Source of the DNA: Tamarix chinensis
Taxonomy: Eukaryota; Streptophyta; Magnoliopsida; Caryophyllales; Tamaricaceae
Assembly (NCBI GenBank): GCA_030549775.1
Contig: CM060175.1
Location: 41,543,415 to 41,607,414 of the forward strand
DNA length: 64,000 bases
Direction of reading: 5' to 3'
The notes under the pieces are model-generated. The model saw only the letters and a list, made by a program, of their open reading frames with translations. It was not told the origin of the DNA and ran no database searches. Numbering within the stretch: the first letter of the stretch is position 1; each line of letters opens with the position of its first letter. This document shows positions 12,839-22,857 of the stretch, piece by piece. A program made the position numbers and the translations under genes.

Positions 12839-13451
12839 GCAAATCTCATCCTCCCAAAATGTAAGGTCAAACCAAAGTGACTAATAGAATATTGGAAACT
12901 TTACTAGTGAGGAAGAGTATAAAAGATGGGGATATAAAACTTGAAGATGTTGAGTTTGCATATAATAGGAGTCCTTATAGTTTAACTCAATCAAGTCCAT
13001 TTGAAGTTGTATATGGATTTAATCCTTATTTTCCTATTAATATGTTATCATTAAATAAATATGATATTAAGAACTATGATGCCAATATAAGAGTTGAATT
13101 CTATAAGAAACTTCATAAGCAAATTAAGAACAACATTAAGAAATATAATCCTAAATACCAAATTCAAGAGAATAAAATGATATTCAACAAGTGTTTTCCC
13201 CAGAATAATTATTTTAGTTAATAAATAAATGATTTTCAAACTTAAGAAAGAAAAAAACAAACTAATGCCAAGAGCCTATAAACCATTTTAAATATTAAGA
13301 AAATTTGGAAATAACACTTATGAATTAGAATTACCTAAATCCTATGGGAGAGTTGGGAGTTTCAAAAAATTTTAATATTAGTGATTAGTGATTTGTCTCC
13401 TTAATGTAGTGATGCTAATTTTTGGGAACATTCTCTTTTACAAGGGTAGAA
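12839..13451 (+). pseudogene. Integrase C-terminal remnant of gypsy-2
   Basis: Starts in a damaged version of the HPQTDGQTE block, which holds the catalytic glutamate of the DDE triad. It continues through VEFAYNRSPYSLTQSSPFE and VVYGFNPYFPINML, which closely parallel the integrase at 22833-23585. One open stretch (12877-13221) survives. Beyond it the frame is broken, but phrases resembling 'ADLSPY' and 'ENDVE' run into the 3' LTR at 13452. A purine-rich tract before that LTR (about 13439-13451) is the likely plus-strand primer. Confidence 0.75.
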
Positions 13452-13911
13452 TGATGTAGAATCATCTCACTCGTCTTCTAATTGATGTTAAGAGTTAGTA
13501 TAATTAGAGATTGAACCAATTATTCTTGAAAACCCTAATGCTACTAATGTTTTCACAAATGATTCTTACAGGTATTTTAAAATTTTATAATATTAATAAT
13601 TCACCAAAGATATTCAGCATACAATAAAAGGAAAATAAAATGTTTACAAAGTTGCATAGAAGACCATGCTAAAAGACACAAATATTGGTTACATAATTAT
13701 TACATATACTGCATGGTAAGGATTTTGTTTAGCTTTAAGGTTTGATGTATACTTTGTAATGTCTAATAACTTGTAATTGTAGACAAGTGAGTGTACATTA
13801 TAGGGGTATAGTTTATTAGTTTAATTATTTTACTAACTAGTTAATATAGCTATCTTAAATCCAATTAGGTTAGTGCTTGGAGAGCGAAAGATAAGCTAAG
13901 TACGCTGGTGA

Positions 13912-13986
<75 letters not shown>

Positions 13987-14273
13987 TGTCAAACTTGTAC
14001 ATAGAATAAGAATCAAATTGAATGAAATATTAAGAATTTTTGAATTCTATCTTCCTCTTCAAGTGAGTAGATGTTGAGAGTTGAGATTATTCTAGCAATT
14101 AAACTTTGTTATTTCTCCTTTGAATCAAAGTAGTTTTATTAAAGATCCAATTCCAAAGTTGAACAGCATCAATACCACCATTTGAACCAAACTACTTTCA
14201 ACTTCACATTAGAAAAGCAAATAAAGATTATGCTTGAAGTGTATGGGTAAACCCTCTTAGAGCATCCACAGCA
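13452..14273 (+). repeat. 3' LTR of gypsy-2
   Basis: Begins TGATGTAGAATC and ends CATCCACAGCA, followed by the target duplication TTAGT. It is longer than the 5' LTR mainly because of a (TA)n expansion. Near its start the frame read by pol contains LEIEPIILENPN and later DSYRYF, the tail motif shared with the minus-strand LTR at 43148-43879. Confidence 0.85.
13915..13983. repeat. (TA)n microsatellite, about 34 units
   Basis: A pure TA run inside the 3' LTR of gypsy-2. The 5' LTR has (GT)n at the matching place, so the tract changed type and expanded after insertion. Confidence 0.95.
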
Positions 14274-14728
14274 TTAGTTCTTTAAACCTATTTCTTATCA
14301 TCAAAACAATGATAAGGATATTATTTTATCTATGAGGTCAACAACTTCTATGAGGATGCAAAGTGAAAGGTGGAAAAGTTTTTAGGTTTCTTCACAAAAA
14401 AAAAATTTAAAATAAAAATTACAAGGATAAAAGGGTGGAGGATGGTAGACTTAAGAATCAAGGGAAGGAGGCTAATGAATCAAAGGAATAAGATGATGCT
14501 TGGAAGGAATCATGGGGTTTGGTGTAGGAGAGATGTTCAACATCTTGTAAACCTAGATTGTGATGATTTTGGGGCTAAGCTTATTAACCCCTTTAATCAA
14601 ATGATAAATGAGATTTGAAAAGAAAATCCAAGTCAGGTGCATGAGGAAGTGAAGATAGTTCAGGATAAAGGATATGACACATAGGTCACAGGGAAAGTGG
14701 AATCCCCACTATTATCATATACTTAAAA
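14274..14728 (+). other. Unassigned purine-rich stretch, possible degraded coding DNA
   Basis: A short open frame (14370-14618) rich in Lys, Arg and Asn lies here. I recognise no domain. It may belong to the element that received the long LTR at 14729, because the decayed frame right of that LTR (25.81-26.68 kb) has similar composition. No gene is claimed. Confidence 0.3.
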
Positions 14729-17370
14729 TGTAACACTCTCAAATTGAATAATAATAAAAAATTTAAAAAAAGAAATTATACAAAATATTAGGTGTTATGT
14801 TATAGCTAACAAAGATAGAGGTGTGAATAATTCCTAACTCATGCCTGTTGTGAGACCAAAACAACTCAAACACAAAGATTAGTTGTGGTTAACACCTAAT
14901 CTGTGGTCGAAACCAAAACTAAAAGAAATCAATAGACATAAAATATAGAGATTTTAGATATAATCCCAAACCCAACACAGAACCCTTGTACGTTAGAACC
15001 CGAGGACACTAACATACACCTTGTCATACTAGCTTAATAAGACAACATAGTATCCTTATTCCTCCAAGGTCACCTAATTCTTAAGTAATGATACTGCCTA
15101 AGAAGTCTAGAGAACTAATTAGATTAGATATAGTGCCTTTTTGGGGAACTAAGACACACCAACAAAAAAAAATCAATCAAGGGTTAAACTTATCCTTAAG
15201 ATAGCTACCCCTTAAGGCACCACTAATCCCAAACTCAAAATCTTCCACTTTATTTGTTAATGTTTTATGAGGTGATCACAAATTTCACATAGTACAAAGA
15301 ATTTCTATCTCTATAATTAACCATTTTACTCCTTTATTTCTAATTATTCAAGTCATCCCTAAGGTTGGCGGATCAAGATGATTTAAAGTTAACCCTAAGG
15401 TCAAACTAAGAAATCTACTAAGGCTAAACTAGACCAATTAGTCATTGAGAGACATATTTTTATTAGAATAACCAAAATTCCCTCTAAATCCTAAGTACCA
15501 CATTTTGATCCACTTTACCACATTTAGCTTTACAAGATATTTTTTTCATGAAAATGCTAAAATATAATAAGTAAATAAATAATTACTTATCATATATAGA
15601 AATTCCACATTATGACAAAAGATAATATTACATGGATATAATATGATACACATATAGAACCTTAGCCTGCATTTCTAAAATATTATAATAATCATGCTAC
15701 TTCCACATAAAATGTTTAAACACAAATCATGGTGCATAAAAATTTACATTTATACCTCTAAAGCAGGTGATATAGAATCATAACAATTAAATCATATTTA
15801 TACTCTAAAAGAAACATATTCTATGTCCAAATCTATCTAAAATGTACCAAGAATATATTAAACTAATTAATAGGCCTCCTATAAGGCATGATAAAATTTT
15901 GATTAAACTCTAACCCTATATATGCATATTATTTCTAGCCATAATTTATATATCAACACAATAATACATCCCCATTTTTAATACATTACCAAGGCATGCA
16001 TAGATCATTAATTTCTAATATGGTAACATATATTATTTTATGCATCACAAATTTTTACATAGAAATATAATATTGCTTCCTTTTATGAACTTTCCAATAA
16101 CATCAAGCTAACATGACTTTTATTCTAGAAAATTAATCTATTATATTTGTACAAAAAGGCTACCATCTATAGAGTAGTTGGATTTACCTATCTTCCACGT
16201 AGATATTAAATAAATAATAACCAATTCTCAAAACCTAAGCCTCCACTAATCTTCCATTTTCAACTTATCCTCAACAAAACCTAATAATATTATTATAAAA
16301 AAAATTCAAAGTAATATTACAACATCATTAACCAAATAATGACAAGTAATATATAAAAGAATAAAAAATGTTAGTTTGGTGGCACCATGATAGGGGTGCA
16401 TCAAAGGTAGGGAGAAAATGGGGACAAAAGGAAAATTAAGGGAGGAAGGCAAGGGGTTGAAGATTAGTTTAGTGGTGTGAAAAACAACAAGATATAGGGA
16501 GAAAAGATGGATAAGGACACCTAGGTAAGTAGATGGCTGATAAGGCAAGAGGATGGTTTACATAGGTGAATCACGTAGAATTGGGCAACCTAATGTGAAA
16601 GGCTCACACTGGTAGGCTAGGTAAAAAGGTTGTCTCATATAGCAGACATGGAAGGTTGTGTTGAAAAGTTATATAGTGGTGCAGGCTGCTGGATTGTGGT
16701 AGTATTGGGGTTGCTGCTGGATTGTGGAGGTATTGGGGTTGCTACTGTCTAATGCTTGAGCAAGGAAGCTCAATTGAGGCGTTAGCAAAACAAAGTAAAG
16801 GCGATGGTGGTGTCTACAAATGATACCAATGCACAATGAGGGAGGATAACTAGTCTCAAATACAAATAGAATACAAAAGGTCATGGGGAATTATAAGGGA
16901 ATTAAAGGTCAAGAAGAGACAAATCAAAGGGTCACACAACTAGAACCAAGGCAAAGAAGATGAGTGGGAGCTCGGCTAATATATGTGGGAGTATAGGATT
17001 ATCAAATTGGTAAAACTAAAGCTCAATTATGTTGTAAGTAAGAAGTAGAAGATTTAAAAGTGATGTGTTGATCATGAAGATATTCAAACCAAGTAAGATG
17101 ATGATGATGATAATGATTCGAATATGATGATGATGAGTGAATGATTATGGTAATTCGAATTTGATAGATGAATGATAAATATGATTCGACACTAATGAGA
17201 TGATGATGAGGATGATTTGATGATTAGGGTTTGATGATGGATGTTTCATGGGTTAGGGTTAGGTTTTTTGTTTCAAAATTAGGGTTTGGTTCGAAACTTA
17301 GGGTTAGGGTTTTAAATTAGAGTTTTGATTTTCGGATGTGAGTGGACGATGAATATGGATAGAAGGACTT
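14729..17370. mobile_element. Left part of a long LTR-like element (G)
   Basis: Starts TGTAACACTCTC, the edge type of the long LTRs in this window. About 60-150 bases in, it has 'aggtgtgaataattcctaactcatgcc', which recurs in variant form at 31.81-31.88 kb and 32.31-32.34 kb, near the left edges of LTRs H and F. A purine-rich section follows (16.38-17.05 kb), containing a perfect-start 28-bp direct duplication near 16686-16742, and then GAT-rich low-complexity DNA. The right part would be 24874-25805, with the LTR D/CRM nest in between. Candidate outer flanks (taaaa, taagg) do not match perfectly, so the call stays tentative. Confidence 0.45.
17095..17236. repeat. GAT-rich degenerate repeat
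   Basis: Irregular repetition of 'gatgatgat' and 'atgattcgaat' phrases. No fixed period. Confidence 0.6.
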
Positions 17371-17436
17371 GGGTTATAGAGATTAGAAAATATAGCACTT
17401 AATCTCTAGTTCACACAGACGAAGAGATTAAGAGTT
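17371..17436 (-). mobile_element. LTR copy D, distal piece, split by the CRM-type element
   Basis: The reverse complement (ttaatctcttcgtctgtgtgaa) continues the homology to LTR copy C exactly where 24323-24873 stops, once the 17437-24322 element and its duplicated target bases are removed. Its outer limit is uncertain. Confidence 0.55.
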
Positions 17437-18268
17437 TGATATGAATCTTCAAAATTTTTATTTAATTAATTTTGATAATTGCTGTAAATCATTTTATACT
17501 TATAATTGTTTGTCTTATTTTGTAAATGAATAGGAAATATTGATGCATCACATGGAGGATGGATTTGAATGGCTGCAGCTGCTGAAGTATTGCAGAAATG
17601 TATTTTTTTTTTATTATGTAATCCCATGTGATGCATTCGCCGGCAGAAATTGGCTAATGGAAATTAGGTTGGTTGTATAATCCGCCACCCGATCCATGGA
17701 TAATGGATTAGTTGGATTGTGGGTTAATCGACCCTTAATAACCATGATTAGCTAGAATTAATATTAGCTGATGGGAATTGATGTATAAATATTTCCTTGT
17801 ATTTTGGGGGAGAGTTTGGTGTTGTTTTTGGGCTGGTCGAATTGTCCAGCACCGACCCATTCTTCTTTTGTGTATTTGGGTTGTATCGGCGAGTGTTAGT
17901 GGGCTGATTGTATGGCTGCGTTGTGTATTTTATACAGGTTTGTATGCCTCATATAAATAAGGTATATACGACATGTAGATGATAGTTTTTGGCTGAAATA
18001 CGAATTGATTCTTGATTCTTCTCGAGCTTTCTCTCGCGTTCTCTCTCTCTCGGCGAATCTCTCACTCGCACCTTCTTTTGCTTCTGCTCTCTGTCTTCGA
18101 TCGATTTTTTATCGTTCCTGTCTCTCAAATTCAGTTGCCGTTGTTAAATTGTGCCTCTGAATTCTTGAATCTTCCTTTGGAAGTTCCTTAGGCTGATTCC
18201 TGCGAATCTACTCCCGCGTTCGATTATTTTCTTCGATCCTTTTGAGAAACCCTAACAGGTTTCCATCA
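17437..18268 (+). repeat. 5' LTR of gypsy-1
   Basis: Starts TGATATGAATC and ends GGTTTCCATCA. It is aligned by eye over its full length with 23489-24322. Differences are mostly transitions plus small indels in T runs. Confidence 0.97.
17952..17959 (+). promoter_or_regulatory. TATA box of the gypsy-1 5' LTR
   Basis: TATAAATA in a GC-richer setting about 310 bp before the LTR end. It is conserved at 24006-24013 in the 3' LTR, and is the likely core promoter for the genomic RNA. Confidence 0.6.
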
Positions 18269-18270
18269 TT

Positions 18271-18283
18271 TGGTATCAGAGCC
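18271..18283 (+). other. Primer-binding site of gypsy-1
   Basis: TGGTATCAGAGCC, two bases after the 5' LTR. It matches the plant initiator-methionine tRNA 3' end complement exactly. Confidence 0.95.
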
Positions 18284-18953
18284 TTGATTATTCGAGTGCT
18301 CATGGTTTAATTGTTGCTACTAAGTTCTTTTTCATTTCTGGTTCATTATTTGTTGTTTTCGCTAACCCTACTTCTGAAGTGCAAATTTTAGGGTTTGCAA
18401 ACAACGAAGGGTTTGACGATTTTCGTCGCACTTAAGCCGGCGATTGGAGTGTTTTGTCTGCTATTTCAAAGTTCTTGAAAGATAGGGTTCGGTCAAGAAT
18501 TTGGATCTTGACTAATTTCGAGACGTATTTTCTGTTTGGTAACCTCGAACCGTATTTTGCTATATACTACTATCTGTGATAATTAATTACCAATTTCTTT
18601 CGAAATATTATTCTGTCCCGCTTGTTAAGTATACAGGTTAAGTAACCGGCAAACCCTTTTGGTTTCGGGAAAGGAGTAAGACCTCCAAGAAGAGGGGTCC
18701 CTTATTAAGTGAATTAATTGTTTAAGTGCTCGTGGTAATATCGTTCTTTCTCACTTATCTATCATTTTCGAACTAATATTTACCTGGAAATTCTGTGTAG
18801 GCTGTGTTGTTGATATATCTGATATTCGTTGATACTGTAATATTCTTATAATTAGATTGTGTGATTACTGTCTGTCAGAGTCTATTAAAATAAATTGATC
18901 TTGTTTAACTGTCTGTGATTGTGTTTGATTGACTATATTAAGTAAATCTCATA

Positions 18954-20213
18954 ATGTCTAACAACGAGCAATCTGTTAATCAATCTGTTTCCAGTAATGA
19001 TCTATTAGATACTCTTAGGACTTTTCAAGAACAAATGACTGCTCAATTTGTTGTATTGTCTGCTAATTTAGAACAAAGAATAGGAGAACAAGAGATAAGA
19101 ATTAATGAACTACAATATAATAGAGTTGAAACTAACCAAGCAGGGGTATTAGGAAGGGCTCCTATGGACCCTAGGATCAGAATTCCACCCATAGCTAACC
19201 TAGAAGAATTGGAAGACCAAGTATCCAACAATAGTGATAGGAGACCTAGGCAGAACAATAGACAAGAAAGGGATTTAGAATTCGTTGATAGGAATCTAAA
19301 TAATCTTAAGTTTAGTATACCTGGGTTCAATGGCAGAAACGACCCTGATTATTATTTTGAAAGGGAAAGGAAGATAGAGCTAGTGTTTGAATGTCATAGC
19401 TATTCAGATGAGAAGAAAATTAAGGTAGCTGTAGTAGAATTTACTGGGTATGCCTCCTCTTGGTATCATAATCTTGTGTTAACTAGACGTATATGTGGGG
19501 AGCCACCCATACAGACATGGGAAGAGTTTAAAATTTTAATGAGAAAAAGGTTTATACCAAGTTACTATTATAGGGAGTTACATAAGAGATTACAAACAAT
19601 TAGTCAAGGAATGAGAATAGTGGATGACTACTTTAAGGAATTAGAGGTCTTGATCATTAAAACAGGAGTTATTGAGGATGATGATGCTACCATGGCTAGG
19701 TTTTTGAGTGGACTAAACTCTGAGATAGCTGATAAAGTAGAATTATATCCTTGTGGAACTTTAGGTGAAATGGTAAACATAGCTACTAAGATAGAGATTC
19801 AATTAAAGAAGTCTAGACAATATAAACCCCCTGGAATTGGGATTAAGAGTACAATGAGGAGAAATTTTGGGGGAACTACTTCTAGAAATTGGAAGAATAC
19901 TAATAAATTTGAGTCTAGAGGTAGGAATAATGAGGCTAAGGTAGGAAATAAGTTTGAAAAGGGCAAGAATGTGATAACAAACCCTATGAATGGGTCAAAC
20001 AGAACTAGAGATATTAAATGTTTTAAATGTGGAGGATTAGGACATATAGCTTCTGAGTGTCCAAACAAGAGAAACATTTTAATTAGAGAGTCTGGAGACA
20101 TAGAATCTGAATCTGAAGAGGAAGATTTGGAGACTAGTTTGGTTAGAGAAGATGATAGTGATTCAGAAGAAGAAATAGAACTGCCAGTAAGTAGTACGCA
20201 AGGCTTTAAATAG
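18954..20213 (+). CDS. Gag polyprotein of gypsy-1
   Basis: An uninterrupted 419-residue frame. Gag forms the virus-like particle and binds the element's RNA. Residues ~1-70 are predicted helical and Gln/Glu-rich. Residues ~110-285 are the retrotransposon gag core, with FSIPGFNGRNDPDYYFE, then WEEFKILMRKRFIPSYYYREL and ATMARFLSGLN, typical of plant gypsy gag. A zinc knuckle of form CX2CX4HX4C (CFKCGGLGHIASEC) stands near residues 356-369, followed by an acidic Glu/Asp/Ser-rich tail. The first ATG lies 686 bases after the LTR. The stop at 20211-20213 is probably not natural: the pol frame is open from 20191, one base out of phase, and a gag-like tail continues there. Related elements usually have one gag-pol frame, so an indel near 20180-20195 is likely. 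Confidence 0.95.
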   Translation: MSNNEQSVNQSVSSNDLLDTLRTFQEQMTAQFVVLSANLEQRIGEQEIRINELQYNRVETNQAGVLGRAPMDPRIRIPPIANLEELEDQVSNNSDRRPRQNNRQERDLEFVDRNLNNLKFSIPGFNGRNDPDYYFERERKIELVFECHSYSDEKKIKVAVVEFTGYASSWYHNLVLTRRICGEPPIQTWEEFKILMRKRFIPSYYYRELHKRLQTISQGMRIVDDYFKELEVLIIKTGVIEDDDATMARFLSGLNSEIADKVELYPCGTLGEMVNIATKIEIQLKKSRQYKPPGIGIKSTMRRNFGGTTSRNWKNTNKFESRGRNNEAKVGNKFEKGKNVITNPMNGSNRTRDIKCFKCGGLGHIASECPNKRNILIRESGDIESESEEEDLETSLVREDDSDSEEEIELPVSSTQGFK

Positions 20214-21774
20214 TAACAAACTACTTGATTCTAATGCTATACAGAGAGAAAATATATTTCATACTAGATGTTTGATTGATGATAAATGCTTTAACATGGC
20301 TATAGACAGTGGTAGTTGTATTAATGCTGTTAGTACCTTGTTAGTGTCTAAGTTAGGATTGCCAACTACTAAACATCCAAAACCCTATAGATTGCAGTGG
20401 CTTAATGAGTTAGGAGATGTAAAAGTTAACCAACAAGTTTTAGTAAACTTAAAATTAGGAAAATATGAGGATTCTATTTTATGTGAGATAGTTCCAATGC
20501 ATGCTGCTCACCTGTTATTAGGTAGACCTTGGCAATATGATAGAAGGATAATACATGATGGTCATAAGAACAGATATACATTACAGAAGGATGATAGGAA
20601 GATTGTTTTAGTACATATGACTCCAAAAGAGATTTTTGAAGATCAAATTAAAATTAAGTCTGATTATAAGGAATTATCTAAACCAAGTTTGGAGACTGAA
20701 ATTGGCTCAAAAGAAATTAAGGGAACATCTGGGTTTTATGCAAAGAGTAAGGATGTAGGAAAGGCTATTAAGAGACAGGCCAATGTGTATTTGATGGTTT
20801 ATAAGGAGTGTTATGAGTGTCGGTTAGGAATAGGTGAAGAAGTACCTAGTGCTGTGAAACAACTATTGGAAGATTATAGTGAATTGTTTCCTGAGGAAAT
20901 TCCTAGTGGATTACCTCCATTAAGGGGAATAGAGCATCAAATAGATTTTGTTCCAGGAGCTGTTATACCAAACAGACCTGCTTATAGGGCTAATCCTGAG
21001 GAAGTTAAGGAATTAAAAAGGCAGGTTTCTGAATTACTAAGTAAGGGATATATTAAGGAATCAATGAGTCCTTGTGCAGTTCCAGTATTATTAGTACCTA
21101 AAAAGGATGGTAGTTGGAGGATGTGTGTAGATAGTAGGGCAGTAAATAAGATAACTATAAAGTATAGATATCCCATACCTAGACTTGATGAGATGTTGGA
21201 TCTATTACATGGTGCTATTATTTTTTCCAAAATAGATTTAAAAAGTGGGTATCATCAAATTAGGATGAAACTAGGAGATGAATGGAAGACAGCTTTTAAA
21301 ACTAATTTTGGATTGTATGAATGGTTAGTGATGCCTTTTGGGTTATCCAATGCACCTAGTACTTTTATGAGACTTATGAACCATGTTTTGAGGGATTTTA
21401 TTGGAAAATTTGTGGTTGTTTATTTTGATGACATACTTATATATAGTAAGTCTTTAGAGGAACACTTGAAACACTTAAGGATTATTTTGGATGTGTTTAA
21501 GACAGAACAACTTTATGCTAATTTAACTAAATCTAGGTTTTGTCCGGAAAATGTGGTTTTCTTAGGATTTGTGGTAGGAAAAGATGGCATATCTATGGAT
21601 AAGGACAAAATTAAAGCTATTCAAGAATGGCCTGTGCCAAAGAGTGTAACTGAAGTAAGAAGTTTTCATGGGTTGTGTTCTTTCTATAGGAGATTTGTTA
21701 GGAATTTTTGTACTATAGGTGCTCCCTTGACTACCATAACAAAGAAGGAGAATGGATTTAGGTGGGGTTTATAA
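20191..21774 (+). pseudogene. Protease and reverse transcriptase of gypsy-1 (pol part 1)
   Basis: Open from 20191; the first ATG is at 20272. Aspartic protease comes first: AIDSGS active site near 20300 and HLLLGRPWQYDR near 20508-20540. The linker GLPPLRGIEHQIDF follows. Reverse transcriptase covers about 21.06-21.57 kb, with MCVDSRAVNKIT, FSKIDLKSGYHQIRM and the catalytic YFDD box (21421-21432), all key residues intact. The thumb and the start of RNase H follow, until the frame meets an in-frame TAA at 21772-21774 just before the conserved 'SFETLK' segment. One substitution explains this stop, so the enzyme domains look recently disabled. The frame is offset from gag by one base. Confidence 0.9.
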
Positions 21775-22167
21775 CAGCAAAAATCTTTTGAAACACTTAA
21801 AACTAAACTAACTCAGGCACCTGTGTTAAGCCTTCCTGACTTTGAAAAGATGTTTGAATTAGATTGTGATGCTTCAGGGTTAGGAATAGGGGTTGTAATT
21901 TCTCAAGAGGGCAAACCAATAGCTTATTTTAGTGAGAAATTAAATGGTAGTACTCTGAATTATTCTACTTATGAAAAGGAATTGTTTGCTTTAGTAAGAG
22001 CTTTAGAAGTTTGGCAACATTACCTGTGGCATAGAGAGTTTGTGATTAATATTGATCAAGAGGCTATTAAGTATTTTAAAATTCAATCAAAGTTAAATAG
22101 GAGACAGGGTAGATGGATTGAGTTTATTGAAAGTTTTCCTTACATGATTAAGTATAAAAAAAAGTAA
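21775..22167 (+). pseudogene. RNase H domain of gypsy-1 (pol part 2)
   Basis: In frame with the preceding part after the TAA. It begins with [20 protein letters not shown], then the RNase H core: [12 protein letters not shown] holds the first catalytic aspartates, and [25 protein letters not shown] (catalytic Glu) and 'IDQEAIKYF' follow. Translation ends at a TAA at 22165-22167 because of a shift in a run of eight A residues (22157-22164). The expected 'ADALSRR' equivalent (EDALSRR) reads in another frame at 22184-22204. A homopolymer indel, biological or a sequencing error, is the simplest cause. Confidence 0.9.
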
Positions 22168-22475
22168 GTGATAATGTAGTTGAAGATGCTCTATCTAGGA
22201 GATATGCTTTATTAAATGGTGCAGATACTACTTTGTTAGGTTTTTCTAGTATTAAACTTTTATATTTGGAAGATCTTGATTTTAAGGAGATTTATAAAAA
22301 GTGTGAAGTCTCTACACAGGGAAAATATTTTATCACTGAAGGTTATTTGTTTAGGAAAAATAGGTTATGTATTCCTGAATGTTCTTATAGGGGATTATTA
22401 ATTCAAGAAGCTCATAATGGTGGATTAATGGCACAAATTATGATTTCAGAAAACTTTAAACATATTAACTGATCA
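22168..22475 (+). pseudogene. RNase H/integrase linker and zinc-binding N-terminus of gypsy-1 (pol part 3)
   Basis: From EDALSRR the frame is open through a 79-codon stretch with GYLFRKNRLCIPE and LLIQEAHNGG, the first histidine region of the HHCC zinc-binding module. It then stops at 22470-22472. The continuation [12 protein letters not shown] reads from about 22467 in another frame, so a single indel lies between about 22440 and 22470. In the damaged part the expected 'GH..' motif reads as AQIMI, so the second zinc ligand is disturbed. Confidence 0.85.
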
Positions 22476-22857
22476 TTTTTATTGGCCTCACATGAAAAAG
22501 GAGGTCTTAAAATATTGTGTCAAGTGTGTAGCTTGTAGACAGGCTAAAACTACTTCAAAACCATTTGGTTTATATACTCCATTGCCAGTACCTAACCAAC
22601 CTGGGGTTGATGTTTCTTTGGATTTTATTTTAGACTTACCTAAAACTAATAGGGTTAAGGATTCAATCATGGTTGTAGTAGACAAGTTTAGTAAAATGGC
22701 TCATTTCATACCTTGTAATAAGACCAATGATGCTGTGGCTGTGGCTGAACTATTTTTTTCTAATATAGTTAAATTACATGGCATACCTAAGACCATAGTT
22801 TCAGATAGGGATGTTAAATTCCTGAGTCATTTTTGGAAGAATTGTGGGGAAAATTAG
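22467..22857 (+). pseudogene. Integrase catalytic core, first part, of gypsy-1 (pol part 4)
   Basis: Contains the [11 protein letters not shown] cysteine pair of the zinc module (about 22516-22548). Then comes the catalytic core with [12 protein letters not shown] (first Asp), [15 protein letters not shown] and [10 protein letters not shown] (second Asp). The frame ends at 22855-22857 after FWKNC. The next frame begins in the middle of the same conserved segment ([10 protein letters not shown]), so one base is missing near 22836-22845. Confidence 0.9.

Larger units (their letters stand above)
6994..14273 (+). mobile_element. Old, nearly full-length Ty3/gypsy element, probably CRM group (gypsy-2)
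   Basis: Two LTRs in direct orientation (6994-7748 and 13452-14273) begin TGATGTAG and end in CA. They are flanked by a perfect 5-bp duplication TTAGT (6989-6993 and 14274-14278). A tRNA-iMet-type primer-binding site follows the 5' LTR, and a purine stretch ending in 'gggtagaa' precedes the 3' LTR. Between them, in order, lie remnants of gag, protease, RT and integrase, the gypsy order. Every frame is broken by many stops, and LTR divergence is large by eye, so the insertion is old. An LTR of the same family sits between RT and integrase, where about 1.5 kb of pol is missing. The integrase frame appears to run on into the 3' LTR, a known CRM-group property. Confidence 0.85.

Noticed and set aside
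17186..17190. TCGAC as the far target duplication of LTR copy D (pairing with 24874-24878)
   Set aside because: The bases inside the repeat at 17191 are 'acta', not TG, and the site is inside GAT-rich low-complexity DNA with similar words nearby; probably coincidence.
17220..17320. Telomere-like TTAGGG motifs
   Set aside because: Scattered TTAGGG and AGGGTTT words without a run of tandem TTTAGGG; probably chance in a G/T-rich stretch. The 17-bp minisatellite at 53.4 kb contains the same word for the same reason.
20180..20300. Programmed frameshift between gag and pol in gypsy-1
   Set aside because: No slippery heptamer or strong stem was seen. Related elements usually use one gag-pol frame, and three other single-base frame changes occur in the same copy, so damage is simpler.
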